A DNA stretch of 64,000 nucleotides, from NCBI RefSeq assembly GCF_009903685.1, contig NZ_JAAABI010000002.1, positions 868,001-932,000 on the forward strand, written 5' to 3'. The translations under genes were made by a program, and so were the position numbers. Every line of letters begins with the position of its first letter. Position 1 is the first letter of the stretch. Origin of the DNA: Flagellimonas ochracea (GTDB lineage Bacteria; Bacteroidota; Bacteroidia; Flavobacteriales; Flavobacteriaceae). The notes under the pieces are model-generated. The model saw only the letters and a list, made by a program, of their open reading frames with translations. It ran no database searches and was not told the origin of the DNA. Below, in pieces: positions 1-9,234 of the stretch.

Positions 1-772
1 CTTCCCTACGTATCGTGCCTTCGATAATATAAAAGAAATGGTGAATCTGACTTCGATAGATAGCCGTTTCGATTTTGGTGAAGATGAAGAGTTAACATCC
101 TCCCATTCCTATATGAGCAGGATCATAACGGATAAGCCCAACAACCTTTTTAACTTTTCCAACATAGGATATCAAAGCTATTTTAATGCCCAAGAAGAGA
201 TGGACCTTATGGAACGTCTTTTTTTTGATGCTTATCGCTTGGGTGACATTGCTGCAAACATAGAACTGGCCGAACCAGTGCTACGCAGCAGCGATATTGT
301 AAGTCTGGACCTTAGGGCCATCCGTGCCAGTGAAATGGGGTTGTCCAAAAACTTTTCACCCAACGGATTTACTGGAAGGGAAATTTGCACCATAGCTCGT
401 TACGCGGGGTTAAGTGACAGAGTTTCTTTGTTTGGAATTTACGAAGGGGAAAACTCCAATCAAGCCTTTCAAATGGTAGCCCAGATCATTTGGTACTTTA
501 TAGAAGGCATCAGCTATAGGATTAAGGAGTATCCTAGCTCCAAGAGTGAGGATTTCACCAAGTTTACCGTACCCACGGATGCAGAGGAACTCGTCTTCTT
601 CAAAAGTCATGTTACTGAACGTTGGTGGGTGGAAGTGCCGTCAATTTTACCAGAACATACTAAAACCAATTCACCTGCGTTATTACCTTGCACCGAAGGG
701 GACTATTTGGATGCTTGCAACCAGAACATTCCGGAAAGGTGGTTCAAGGCCTACAGAAAGGGCTTCAACTAA
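1..772 (+). CDS. Arginase-family protein (formimidoylglutamase-like), 5'-truncated
   Basis: The reading frame is open from base 2, so the N-terminus lies outside the window; the first ATG at 38 is internal. The visible 256 codons have the arginase/agmatinase/formimidoylglutamase fold signature in the second half of the family: a SLDL strand, then the long ARYAGLSD and SLFGIYEGE segments. In active family members the strand reads SxDxD with both Asp residues binding manganese. Here the second position is Arg (codon 314-316), so metal binding may be lost. Such a gene just before gldK is a recurrent arrangement in Flavobacteriaceae. Family assignment is fairly sure; enzymatic activity is not. 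Confidence 0.75.
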   Translation, partial: FPTYRAFDNIKEMVNLTSIDSRFDFGEDEELTSSHSYMSRIITDKPNNLFNFSNIGYQSYFNAQEEMDLMERLFFDAYRLGDIAANIELAEPVLRSSDIVSLDLRAIRASEMGLSKNFSPNGFTGREICTIARYAGLSDRVSLFGIYEGENSNQAFQMVAQIIWYFIEGISYRIKEYPSSKSEDFTKFTVPTDAEELVFFKSHVTERWWVEVPSILPEHTKTNSPALLPCTEGDYLDACNQNIPERWFKAYRKGFN

Positions 773-825
773 ACAAATTAAATTTTAGCCATTAACTGTC
801 CTTACACAATAAATTATTCAAAAAA

Positions 826-833
826 TAGTTTTG
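826..833 (+). promoter_or_regulatory. Candidate -7 box for the gld operon
   Basis: TAGTTTTG matches the Bacteroidota -7 consensus TAnnTTTG and lies 60 bases before the gldK start, in the 120-bp gap after the arginase-like gene. No good -33 TTTG is visible at the usual 19-21 bp spacing, so this is only a candidate. Confidence 0.35.
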
Positions 834-892
834 AGAGTAATGAATTTGTGTTGCACAGTTTATAATCTTAAATCGAAAATTTAACCTAAAGT

Positions 893-2272
893 ATGAGAAA
901 GCTATTCTTTTCATCTATTGCACTTGTCTTTTTGCTTACAAGCTGTGGGTCAAAATCAAGGTCAAAAGGTGAGCTCGTCGGGGTCGCTGGAAAAAAGTGG
1001 CATCCAGAAAAACCCTACGGGATGGAACTTATTCCCCGAGGCGCCTTTGTAATGGGGAAAGCTGAGGAAGATCAGGCAAAGGTACTGAACGCACCTACAA
1101 GAACCGTTACCGTACGTTCCTTTTATATGGACGATACGGAAATCACCAATAGTGAGTATCGACAGTTTGTAGAGTGGGTAAAGGATTCTGTTGCCAGAAC
1201 CAAATTGGCCATACTGGCTGATGAACTTGGCCTAGGCCCAGAGGACGAAGGGATAGGCGAATATGCCTTTAAAGACACAGACACCACAGAACTTTCGGTA
1301 TACGACAAGTATATGTTGGACAATTATGCGGGACTGGGAGAAACTGGGTATGAAGGTAGAGCCTTGAACAAAGATGCCGATTTAGTATGGGACACTTCGG
1401 AGTACCCAGACGAGTACTATGCCGAAGTAATGGACTCATTGTATCTCCCCGAAGAGGAAAGCTATAACGGTCTTCGCTCCATAGATGTTACCCAACTGAA
1501 GTACAAGTATAGTTGGATGGACATTGAAGCGGCGGCCCGAGCTAGGACCGGTAGCAGAAAAGACTTCATCAAGCACGAGGAATTGGAAATCTATCCGGAT
1601 ACTACGGTTTGGATTCGAGATTTTGAATATTCCTATAACGAACCTATGCACAATGATTATTTTTGGCATGATGCCTACAGTGATTATCCTGTTGTGGGAG
1701 TCAATTGGATTCAGGCCAAAGCCTTTTGTAATTGGAGGACCAAGTATAAGAACGATGATCAGAAAAGTCGAGGGAAGCAGTTCGTAAACCAATTTAGATT
1801 GCCTACCGAGGCAGAATGGGAATATGCAGCAAGAGGAGGCATTGAAGGAGGCACCTACCCATGGGGAGGTCCTTATGTAATTAGTGACACGGGATGCTTT
1901 ATGGCCAACTTTAAGCCACAGCGGGGGGATTATGCCGCAGATGCCGCCTTGTACACTGTCGAGGCAAAGTCGTTCGAACCAAACGATTACAACCTTTACA
2001 ATATGGCAGGTAATGTATCCGAATGGACAAGCTCAAGCTTTGATCCCGGTGCATATGAATATTTGTCCACCATGAACCCAAATGTGGGATCTGGGCAAAA
2101 TCAAAGAAAAGTAATTCGTGGAGGATCTTGGAAAGATGTCGCTTACTTCTTGCAAGTAAGTACAAGGGATTATGAGTACCAAGACTCTGCACGTAGTTAT
2201 ATCGGGTTCCGAACGGTGCAGGATTATATGGGTGAAGAGGATTCCACCAAGGGCCAAGGCCTTCCAAACTAA
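893..2272 (+). CDS. gldK: Gliding motility / T9SS lipoprotein GldK
   Basis: 459 residues. The SPII signal ends in LTSC, with Cys18 as the lipidated residue. The rest is an FGE-sulfatase (formylglycine-generating enzyme-like) domain: GMELIPRGAFVMG near residue 45, then DDTEITNSEYRQF, RLPTEAEWEYAARGG, YNMAGNVSEW, RKVIRGGSW and a final IGFR. GldK is known to form, with GldN, the periplasmic ring attached to the outer membrane in the type IX secretion system and gliding machine, so the FGE fold is structural here. It is the first gene of gldKLMN and lies 86 bp before gldL. Identity is certain from fold plus gene order. Confidence 0.95.
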   Translation: MRKLFFSSIALVFLLTSCGSKSRSKGELVGVAGKKWHPEKPYGMELIPRGAFVMGKAEEDQAKVLNAPTRTVTVRSFYMDDTEITNSEYRQFVEWVKDSVARTKLAILADELGLGPEDEGIGEYAFKDTDTTELSVYDKYMLDNYAGLGETGYEGRALNKDADLVWDTSEYPDEYYAEVMDSLYLPEEESYNGLRSIDVTQLKYKYSWMDIEAAARARTGSRKDFIKHEELEIYPDTTVWIRDFEYSYNEPMHNDYFWHDAYSDYPVVGVNWIQAKAFCNWRTKYKNDDQKSRGKQFVNQFRLPTEAEWEYAARGGIEGGTYPWGGPYVISDTGCFMANFKPQRGDYAADAALYTVEAKSFEPNDYNLYNMAGNVSEWTSSSFDPGAYEYLSTMNPNVGSGQNQRKVIRGGSWKDVAYFLQVSTRDYEYQDSARSYIGFRTVQDYMGEEDSTKGQGLPN

Positions 2273-2358
2273 ATTATTTAAATAAAAAGAAGAGAACGTT
2301 TTATAAACCAAAGTAGTAACCAAATACTTATTTATATCACTTAATTAAAACTAGAATT

Positions 2359-3012
2359 ATGGCACAGTCAAAATCAACAAAAAAACTGTTTAACATGGCC
2401 TATGGCCTTGGAGCATCGGTAGTAATTATTGGTGCACTGTTCAAAATCCTTCACTGGGAGTTTGGACCACTTACCGGTGGACTTCTTCTTGCGGTTGGAC
2501 TTATTACCGAAGCATTGATCTTTGCGATCAGCGCATTTGAACCTGTGGACGACGAATACGATTGGTCCTTGGTTTATCCGGAATTGGCAAATGCTCCATC
2601 TAAAGGAAACAAGAATGATGCAAAGCAAGCCAAAGAAGCTGAAGGTCTTCTTTCCAGAAAATTGGATGATCTTCTTAAAGAAGCCAACATCGATTCTGAG
2701 CTTTTTTCAAGCTTGGGTGAAAGTATCAAGAGTTTTGAAGGTGCTGCCAAAAACATTGCTCCTACCACAGATGCAATTCAGCACACCAAGAAATACTCTG
2801 AAGAGTTGTCTCACGCAGCAGCTCAAATGGAGTCTTTGAACAGCTTGTACAAAGTACAGCTGGAAAGTGCCAGCCGTCAAGCTTCTATCAATGAGGAAGT
2901 TGTACAGAACGCCGGAGCCTTGAAAGAGCAAATGGAATCTTTGGCGACCAATCTATCTTCTTTGAACGGAGTTTATGGAGGTATGCTTTCTGCCATGAGC
3001 ACAAAAAACTAA
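2359..3012 (+). CDS. gldL: Gliding motility / T9SS inner-membrane motor protein GldL
   Basis: 217 residues. Two N-terminal transmembrane helices (about 14-33 and 38-57) are followed by a long cytoplasmic alpha-helical tail rich in Glu, Lys and Ala. Helix 1 carries Lys29 and His32 in the GALFKILHW motif and helix 2 carries Glu51 in LITEALIF. These match the membrane Lys/Glu pair of known GldL, which with GldM forms the proton-driven rotary motor that powers T9SS and gliding. Second of four genes in the operon, 66 bp ahead of gldM. Confidence 0.95.
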   Translation: MAQSKSTKKLFNMAYGLGASVVIIGALFKILHWEFGPLTGGLLLAVGLITEALIFAISAFEPVDDEYDWSLVYPELANAPSKGNKNDAKQAKEAEGLLSRKLDDLLKEANIDSELFSSLGESIKSFEGAAKNIAPTTDAIQHTKKYSEELSHAAAQMESLNSLYKVQLESASRQASINEEVVQNAGALKEQMESLATNLSSLNGVYGGMLSAMSTKN

Positions 3013-3078
3013 TTAGGTATAATTAAGCAGATACCAAACCCAAATCAAATTAATTAATAATTCTAATTAGAAAATAAC

Positions 3079-4650
3079 ATGGCATCAGGAAAACAATCGC
3101 CACGTCAGAAGATGATCAACCTTATGTATTTGATCTTCATCGCGATGCTGGCCCTTAATATGAGCAAGGAGGTTCTTGCGGCGTTCGGATTGATGAATGC
3201 AAAGCTGGAAACTTCCAATGCTAAGGCAGACGCAAACAACTTGGCTTACTTTGAAGGTCTTGAGACCAAGGCATCCGAAGATGCACTGAAGTACGGTCCT
3301 TTGTTTGAAAAAGCCCAACAAGTGAAACAATTGTCGCAAGAGTACTATGAGTATCTGAGCGAACTGAAAAAAGGCATGTTGGCCGACCAGGAAGACCCAA
3401 ACAACTATGTTGTTATGGACAAATCCGATTATTTGGATAACTTGTTTTTCCAAGGAGATAATCTAAAGCCAGAAGGCCAAAAGTTCCTTGAGAATCTTCA
3501 GAACTATCGTGAACAAATGTTGAAGACCATCCCAGAAAACATGACCGATGTTAAGGGAGCTATTCAGACTCGTTTTGAGACCGGTGGGGAAGATGGTAAA
3601 GTGGAACGGATTCGTGATAACGTCAAGGTCGACTGGATGAACTATCATTTTGAAGGATATCCTTTGGTAGCTTCTTTAACCAAGGTCACACAGTTACAAG
3701 CGGACATTAAGGCCACGGAACAGGAAGTGCTTAAGGGTCTGTTGGAAGGTAACTTGACTGAAGCAGTTTCCTTGAAGAATTTTGCTACCGCATTGAATGC
3801 ATCAAAATCTGCGTTTTATGCTGGCGAAAAATATGATGGCAAAATTATCATCAGTAAGACCGACAAAACTTCAAAGCCTGTGAAAGCAGAATTGAAGTTG
3901 GATGGTAGAGATCTTAAAGAAGGTACGGATTACCTTCTTGAGGAAGGTGGCATCAAAATGTTGATCAGCGCCGGTTCTCCAGGGGACCATACCATTGCAG
4001 GAACCATGTACTTTATGCAAGATGGGGAGGAAGTTCCTGTGCCAGTGAACAATACCTTCGCTACCATTTCTAAACCAAATGCTGCGGTAATCTCTGCAGA
4101 TAAAATGAATGTGGTGTATCGTGGTGTGGCTAATCCTATGACCATTTCCATTCCTGGTATTCCTGACAATAAAGTAAGAGCTTCAGCTCCTGGACTTACC
4201 AGAAGAACTGGTAGCAACTACGTTATGAATCCAGGTACAGGAAGAAAAGTGACCATTACGGCTTCTGGTACGTTACCGGATGGACAGTCCATTTCGACCA
4301 GATCTGAATTCAGGATCAAGGATATTCCAAGACCTGGAGGTACCGTACGTGGAGAAGCTGGTAGTGTTAAAATGCCAAGAAGGAACCTTGAAATTTCAAC
4401 CATTGGCGCTATGTTGGAAGACTTCGATTTTGACTTGAACCTAGCCGTTAGTGGGTTTAAGTTCAAAGTTCCTGGTCAACCTACTATCGACGTCAATGGT
4501 AATAAATTGGATGGAAGAGCCAAGTCTGCACTTAAACGTGCCAAGCGTGGCGATGCCGTTCAGGTTTTCGATATCAAAGCCTATATAACCAACAACAGGA
4601 CTTACAAGTTGAAGAAAGTTTCTCCTGTAGTGGTTGAGCTTACAAACTAA
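3079..4650 (+). CDS. gldM: Gliding motility / T9SS motor shaft protein GldM
   Basis: 523 residues, the usual GldM length. A single N-terminal transmembrane helix (about 12-35, MINLMYLIFIAMLALNMSKE) anchors a large periplasmic region. In known GldM this region has four domains that span the periplasm and contact the GldK/GldN ring. The start is ATG at 3079; the charged SGKQSPRQK segment before the helix is typical of the family. It partners with GldL as the motor stator/shaft. gldN follows 20 bp downstream. Confidence 0.95.
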   Translation: MASGKQSPRQKMINLMYLIFIAMLALNMSKEVLAAFGLMNAKLETSNAKADANNLAYFEGLETKASEDALKYGPLFEKAQQVKQLSQEYYEYLSELKKGMLADQEDPNNYVVMDKSDYLDNLFFQGDNLKPEGQKFLENLQNYREQMLKTIPENMTDVKGAIQTRFETGGEDGKVERIRDNVKVDWMNYHFEGYPLVASLTKVTQLQADIKATEQEVLKGLLEGNLTEAVSLKNFATALNASKSAFYAGEKYDGKIIISKTDKTSKPVKAELKLDGRDLKEGTDYLLEEGGIKMLISAGSPGDHTIAGTMYFMQDGEEVPVPVNNTFATISKPNAAVISADKMNVVYRGVANPMTISIPGIPDNKVRASAPGLTRRTGSNYVMNPGTGRKVTITASGTLPDGQSISTRSEFRIKDIPRPGGTVRGEAGSVKMPRRNLEISTIGAMLEDFDFDLNLAVSGFKFKVPGQPTIDVNGNKLDGRAKSALKRAKRGDAVQVFDIKAYITNNRTYKLKKVSPVVVELTN

Positions 4651-4670
4651 AAAGTATACAAGAAGTGATC

Positions 4671-5573
4671 ATGAATTGGAAAAATGTATTAGTTATTGGA
4701 GTCTTAAGCTTATTGCCCGTATCAATTATGGCGCAGGCAAACATTTTGAATGCCAAATTGCCCACCGATATAGGTAAGAAGACTGAAGCCCAAATAGAGC
4801 AGGATGCTGACGCTCCTCTTGCATACGGCTATGTGGACGACAGGGACATTCTCTGGTCCAAAACTGTATGGGAAATCATCGATTTGGATGAGCGAGTCAA
4901 CTTCCCGTTGTACTACCCGACCGATACCATTGGTATAGGAAAGGATAGAAGGTCGTTGTACCATGTTTTGATGACAAATATCAGAAATGGAAAACTGACC
5001 GAGGTTTACACGGATTCGTATTTCACTGAAAAACGAACCTTGGATGACTTGGCTGCAACCTTACAAAAAGTGGATACCACAGACCTTGGATATGAGCAAT
5101 TGAACGCTGGTGAGCAAATTTCCCCCGAGTTTATCAACAAAAGGGATTTGACCGCGGCCGATATTGAAGAGTATCGCATTAAAGGAATCTGGTATTTTGA
5201 CAAGCGTCAAGGTGAGCTAAAATATCGTTTATTGGGAATAGCACCTGTTGCACCCGATGTAAACTTCATCGATGACGAATCGGTGGATCCAGGAGAAAAC
5301 AAAGTGGAATTGTTCTGGGTGTGGTATCCATCAGCAAGACAGATACTTCACGAAGCCAAGGTTTACAATCAACGTAACTCCGCACGCCCTATTTCTTTTG
5401 ATATGCTGTTGAACGCAAGACGTTTTAATGGTATTATCTATAAAGAAGAAAATGTTCACGGAGACCGTGAAATAGACGATTACATTTTCGATAATGCCCT
5501 ATTCCAGCTTTTGGAAGCGAATAGAATAAAAGAACATATTCGCGACCGGGAACAAGATATGTGGGCCTATTAA
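4671..5573 (+). CDS. gldN: Gliding motility / T9SS protein GldN
   Basis: 300 residues from ATG 4671. An in-frame GTG at 4665 is possible, but the ATG gives a clean signal peptide (MNWKNVLVIGVLSLLPVSIM, cleaved after AQA). The mature protein has the DDRDILWSKTVWEIIDL motif and the IKGIWYFDKRQGELKYRLLGIAP core found in GldN. GldN forms the periplasmic ring with GldK and is needed for secretion of adhesins and enzymes through T9SS. Last gene of the operon; a strong hairpin terminator follows 30 bp later. Confidence 0.95.
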   Translation: MNWKNVLVIGVLSLLPVSIMAQANILNAKLPTDIGKKTEAQIEQDADAPLAYGYVDDRDILWSKTVWEIIDLDERVNFPLYYPTDTIGIGKDRRSLYHVLMTNIRNGKLTEVYTDSYFTEKRTLDDLAATLQKVDTTDLGYEQLNAGEQISPEFINKRDLTAADIEEYRIKGIWYFDKRQGELKYRLLGIAPVAPDVNFIDDESVDPGENKVELFWVWYPSARQILHEAKVYNQRNSARPISFDMLLNARRFNGIIYKEENVHGDREIDDYIFDNALFQLLEANRIKEHIRDREQDMWAY

Positions 5574-5603
5574 CGAAATCCCAATTTTCCAATTCAAAAA
5601 AAG

Positions 5604-5633
5604 AAAACGTCGCACAATTGTGCGACGTTTTTT
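5604..5633. terminator. Bidirectional intrinsic terminator after gldN
   Basis: A perfect 12-bp inverted repeat (AAAACGTCGCAC, loop AATT, GTGCGACGTTTT) is followed by further T residues; the A tract on the other side makes it symmetric. It closes the gldKLMN operon. Confidence 0.9.
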
Positions 5634-5691
5634 ATTGGCTTCTCAAGGTTGGACTACATAAAATTTGCAGCAAGATATCTACCTTAGCAGC

Positions 5692-6747
5692 ATGTTGGAC
5701 TATTTGGTTGTAGGCCATGGATTGGCTGGAATTTCGTTTTGCGAAGTGTTGGAAGAACAAGGGAAGCGCTTTAAAGTAATCTCTGATGACTCCCAACAAG
5801 CTTCGCAAGTAGCAGGCGGATTGTACAACCCAGTTATCCTAAAGCGCTTTACCATGGCTTGGAAAGCCAAGGAGCAAATGGAACACATAGTGCCATTCTA
5901 CTCCCGTTTAGAGAAAAAACTCCAAGTAAAGCTGGATTATAAGGTGCCCGTGTTGAGAAGATTTGCTTCTATAGAAGAACAGAATGCTTGGTTCGAAGCG
6001 TCGGACAGACCAGGATTGGAACATTTCATATCCACGAATCTCATCAACAATAATAATCCTCATATTGATGCACCTTTCGGTTTTGGTGAAGTAAAACATA
6101 CAGGGCGTATAGACACAAAGACCCTGATTGTTTCTTATGTCCAGTATTTGGAACAAAAATCCTTTTTGGACAGTGAAAATTTCGACTTCGCCAAGTTTGG
6201 CATCAAGCAAGGTCATGTTGCTTACAAAGACATTAAAGCCAAACGCATTGTTTTTGCATGTGGCTATGGACTCAACCAGAATCCATTTTTTAATTATTTG
6301 CCCCTTAATGGGACCAAGGGAGAATTGTTGACCATAAAAGCTCCAGATTATAAAGAGCAAAACGTAATAAAATCCGCTGTTTTTACTATTCCTTTGGGAA
6401 ATGACCTTTACCGTGTGGGAGCTACCTACAAATGGAAGGACAAGACCAATACACCCACAGAGAGCGCAAAAGAGGAGCTCCTTGAAAAACTGAAGACCTT
6501 TTTGAGATGCGGCTTTGAGGTTGTGGAACATGTGGCCGGAATACGACCCACCGTGGTGGACAGACGTCCCCTGGTTGGGCAACATCCAGAACACCGAAAT
6601 GTTTATGTGTTGAACGGATTCGGTTCACGCGGAGTACTTATCGCCCCATATGCCTCAATACAATTGTATAATGCCATTGAACACCAAGAAAAACTAGAGC
6701 CAGAACTGGACATTGCAAGGTTTACCAGAAAATACTACTCCAACTGA
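5692..6747 (+). CDS. FAD-dependent oxidoreductase of the DAO family
   Basis: 351 residues from ATG 5692; an upstream in-frame TTG at 5665 is less likely because the Rossmann strand begins directly at MLDYLVVGHGLAG. The GxGxxG dinucleotide motif (GHGLAG) sits at residues 8-13. The C-terminal half has the DAO features GDLY/RVGATYKW and a GIRPTVVDRRPLVG segment followed by NGFGSRG, which in this fold contacts FAD. It probably oxidises an amine or amino acid; the substrate cannot be told. The gene follows the gldN terminator and runs 13 bp into the convergent DUF983 gene. Confidence 0.8.
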   Translation: MLDYLVVGHGLAGISFCEVLEEQGKRFKVISDDSQQASQVAGGLYNPVILKRFTMAWKAKEQMEHIVPFYSRLEKKLQVKLDYKVPVLRRFASIEEQNAWFEASDRPGLEHFISTNLINNNNPHIDAPFGFGEVKHTGRIDTKTLIVSYVQYLEQKSFLDSENFDFAKFGIKQGHVAYKDIKAKRIVFACGYGLNQNPFFNYLPLNGTKGELLTIKAPDYKEQNVIKSAVFTIPLGNDLYRVGATYKWKDKTNTPTESAKEELLEKLKTFLRCGFEVVEHVAGIRPTVVDRRPLVGQHPEHRNVYVLNGFGSRGVLIAPYASIQLYNAIEHQEKLEPELDIARFTRKYYSN

Positions 6748-7127
6748 CTTTTGACGTTAGCGGAATCATACTTGATAAAAAAGTTGATCCAAATATTTCG
6801 AGACAAACGGATGATAATGGGCATAAAAACAATGAGTGTTCCCACTATGGCAATAAAAGTGTTCATTAGGCTCGTGCCAACGACCAAAAAGGCAATCACA
6901 AATGCTGCTGCGGCAAAGGCAATGCCCACGGCATAGCTCACATACATGGAACCGTAAAAGAATGAAGGTTCAATCTTATATTTGGTGGCGCAGTGGGAAC
7001 AACGCTCGTGCATCTTAAAAATCTGGGATATGGCATAAGGGTTGGTATTCACATACATGCTTTCCTCATGGCACTTGGGGCAACTTCCTGTTAAAATACT
7101 GTACAGTTTGGTTCCTTTTTTTAACAT
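6735..7127 (-). CDS. DUF983 family membrane protein
   Basis: 130 residues from ATG 7127; an in-frame TTG lies 9 bases upstream. The N-terminal zinc-ribbon-like part has two CxxC pairs (CPKC and CSHC), followed by the KIEPSFFYGSMYVSYAVG motif typical of DUF983 and two transmembrane helices (about 57-80 and 84-105). Function is unknown; related proteins occur near cytochrome oxidase genes in other bacteria. Its 3' end overlaps the convergent oxidoreductase by 13 bp. Confidence 0.8.
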   Translation of the reverse strand: MLKKGTKLYSILTGSCPKCHEESMYVNTNPYAISQIFKMHERCSHCATKYKIEPSFFYGSMYVSYAVGIAFAAAAFVIAFLVVGTSLMNTFIAIVGTLIVFMPIIIRLSRNIWINFFIKYDSANVKSQLE

Positions 7128-7143
7128 TTGCAGCAATTTTGTA

Positions 7144-7151
7144 CAAAATTA
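7144..7151 (-). promoter_or_regulatory. Candidate -7 box for the DUF983 gene
   Basis: On the minus strand this reads TAATTTTG, a TAnnTTTG match 17 bases before the DUF983 start codon. It overlaps the 12-bp palindrome TTTTGTACAAAA (7137-7148), which could be an operator or chance AT-rich symmetry. Confidence 0.4.
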
Positions 7152-7192
7152 AGCATTCGTTCACGTTTGTTCTGTAATTCAAGTCACATTAA

Positions 7193-9109
7193 ATGCTGAA
7201 TATCCATAACCTTTCCGTTGCCTTTGGTGGAGAATTTCTTTTTGAAGAAATAGCCTTTCGTTTAAATGGAGGCGATAAGGTCGGTTTAATTGGGAAAAAT
7301 GGTGCTGGAAAATCCACACTGTTGAAATTGCTTTCAAAGGAAATGAATCCAGATTCTGGGACCATCGCCACTGAGAAGGACCTTAAAATTGGGTTTTTGA
7401 AGCAGGACATCGATTTTGAGCAAGGCAGAACAGTTCTGGAGGAGTCCTATCTGGCATTCTCTGAGATCAAAGCTCTGGAAAACAAATTGGAAGAAATCAA
7501 TCTCGCCTTAGCTGAAAGGACTGATTATGAAAGTGAGGGATACCATCAACTTATGGTTGATTTGAACGAGGTGACCCATCGCTACGAGATATTGGGAGGG
7601 TACAACTATCAAGGAGAAACAGAAAAAGTACTGATGGGCCTCGGGTTCAAACGGGAAGATTTCAATAAGGTGACCGACACTTTTTCAGGTGGATGGCGAA
7701 TGCGTATTGAACTGGCCAAATTACTCCTCCAAAACAACGATGTGCTGCTCTTGGACGAACCTACCAACCATTTGGATATAGAATCCATCATTTGGTTGGA
7801 GCAGTTTTTAAAGAATTATACCGGGGCTGTGGTCATCGTTTCACACGATAAAATGTTCCTCGACAATGTGACAAATCGAACCATAGAAATATCCTTGGGC
7901 AGGATATATGACTACAGCAAGCCATACTCAAAATATTTGGAACTTCGAGGGGAGATAAGGGAGCAGCAACGTAATGCCCAAAAGAATCAAGAAAAACAGA
8001 TACAACAAACCGAAAAACTAATTGAAAAGTTCCGTGCTAAAGCTACAAAGGCATCCATGGCCCAATCGTTGATCAAAAAACTGGACAAAATAGAACGGAT
8101 TGAGATCGATGAAGAAGATCACAGCGTGATGAAAGTAAGGTTTCCTATTTCGGTAAACCCAGGCAAGGTAGTGGCCGAATTGGAAAACCTTTCCAAAAGC
8201 TTTGGGGACAATCATGTGCTAAAAAATGTAAACCTTTTGGTAGAGCGGGGCAGCAAGACAGCTTTTGTTGGACAGAATGGACAAGGAAAAACCACCTTGG
8301 CCAAAATCATTGTGGGTGAATTGGATTACGTTGGAAAACTGAAAATAGGACACAATGTTCAGATTGGGTACTTTGCCCAAAACCAAGCAGAATATCTAGA
8401 TGGGAATAAGACCATTTTGGATACCATGATCGATGCTGCCAATGAAAGCAATCGAAGCAAGGTAAGAGATATTTTGGGCTCGTTTCTGTTTCAGGGAGAT
8501 GAGGTGGAAAAATATGTAAAAGTGCTATCGGGAGGTGAGCGTAACCGTTTGGCAATGGCCAAAATGTTGTTGCAACCCTTCAATGTACTGGTGATGGATG
8601 AACCTACCAACCATTTGGACATCAAGTCCAAAAATGTCTTGAAGCAAGCACTGCAAAATTTTGAAGGAACCCTGATTCTAGTTTCCCACGACCGGGATTT
8701 TCTGCAAGGACTAACCAACCGCGTATATGAGTTTAAGGATGGAAGCATTAAAGAATATTTGGGAGATATTGATTTTTATCTGGAACAGCGCAATGCCGAA
8801 GACTTTAGAAAAATAGAGAAAAGGGACGAAGCGTCATTATCCAAACAAGAAAACAGTGACAAGTCCAATAGCGACTATGCGACCCAGAAAAAACTCAAGT
8901 CGTTGAAAAACAAACTCGGAAATGTGGAAAAGAAGATTACCGAGTTAGAACAGGAAATAGCCGAGATAGACCACAAGCTATTGATGGATTATGACAAGAC
9001 CATAGCCGAATCTGGGTTTTTTGATGCCTACCATGGAAAAAAGAGGACCTTGGAAACCCTAATGGAAGACTGGGAAAAACTGTCTGGCGAAATGGAGCAA
9101 TTGAGTTGA
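7193..9109 (+). CDS. ABC-F family ATP-binding protein (Uup/YdiF type)
   Basis: 638 residues with two ABC cassettes and no membrane segments. Cassette 1 has Walker A GKNGAGKST (34-42), signature FSGGW and Walker B LLLDEPTNHLD. Cassette 2 has Walker A GQNGQGKTT (near 360), signature LSGGERNR and VMDEPTNHLD. A charged linker separates them, and a C-terminal coiled coil (about 545-635) marks the Uup/YdiF-like subgroup. ABC-F proteins act on ribosomes, as translation factors or in ribosome protection, rather than in transport. Which subgroup function applies here cannot be decided from sequence alone. Confidence 0.9.
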   Translation: MLNIHNLSVAFGGEFLFEEIAFRLNGGDKVGLIGKNGAGKSTLLKLLSKEMNPDSGTIATEKDLKIGFLKQDIDFEQGRTVLEESYLAFSEIKALENKLEEINLALAERTDYESEGYHQLMVDLNEVTHRYEILGGYNYQGETEKVLMGLGFKREDFNKVTDTFSGGWRMRIELAKLLLQNNDVLLLDEPTNHLDIESIIWLEQFLKNYTGAVVIVSHDKMFLDNVTNRTIEISLGRIYDYSKPYSKYLELRGEIREQQRNAQKNQEKQIQQTEKLIEKFRAKATKASMAQSLIKKLDKIERIEIDEEDHSVMKVRFPISVNPGKVVAELENLSKSFGDNHVLKNVNLLVERGSKTAFVGQNGQGKTTLAKIIVGELDYVGKLKIGHNVQIGYFAQNQAEYLDGNKTILDTMIDAANESNRSKVRDILGSFLFQGDEVEKYVKVLSGGERNRLAMAKMLLQPFNVLVMDEPTNHLDIKSKNVLKQALQNFEGTLILVSHDRDFLQGLTNRVYEFKDGSIKEYLGDIDFYLEQRNAEDFRKIEKRDEASLSKQENSDKSNSDYATQKKLKSLKNKLGNVEKKITELEQEIAEIDHKLLMDYDKTIAESGFFDAYHGKKRTLETLMEDWEKLSGEMEQLS

Positions 9110-9234
9110 TTGTTCCAGAATGGTTGGTTCACCACACGAACAGCTGTTTTCACAACATTCCGTATACCTTTCATCGATTAAATTGTAGGCTTTTTCTTTC
9201 TTTTCGTTAATTTGTAGGTAAATTCTTGATAATT

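Noticed and set aside
9060..9223. Minus-strand frame of about 54 codons with a Cys-rich stretch (ECCENSCSCGE) between the ABC-F and LRR genes
   Set aside because: There is no ATG, GTG or TTG start in the open frame and the second half overlaps the ABC-F gene. It may be a remnant or an ATT-started small protein, but support is too weak to annotate.
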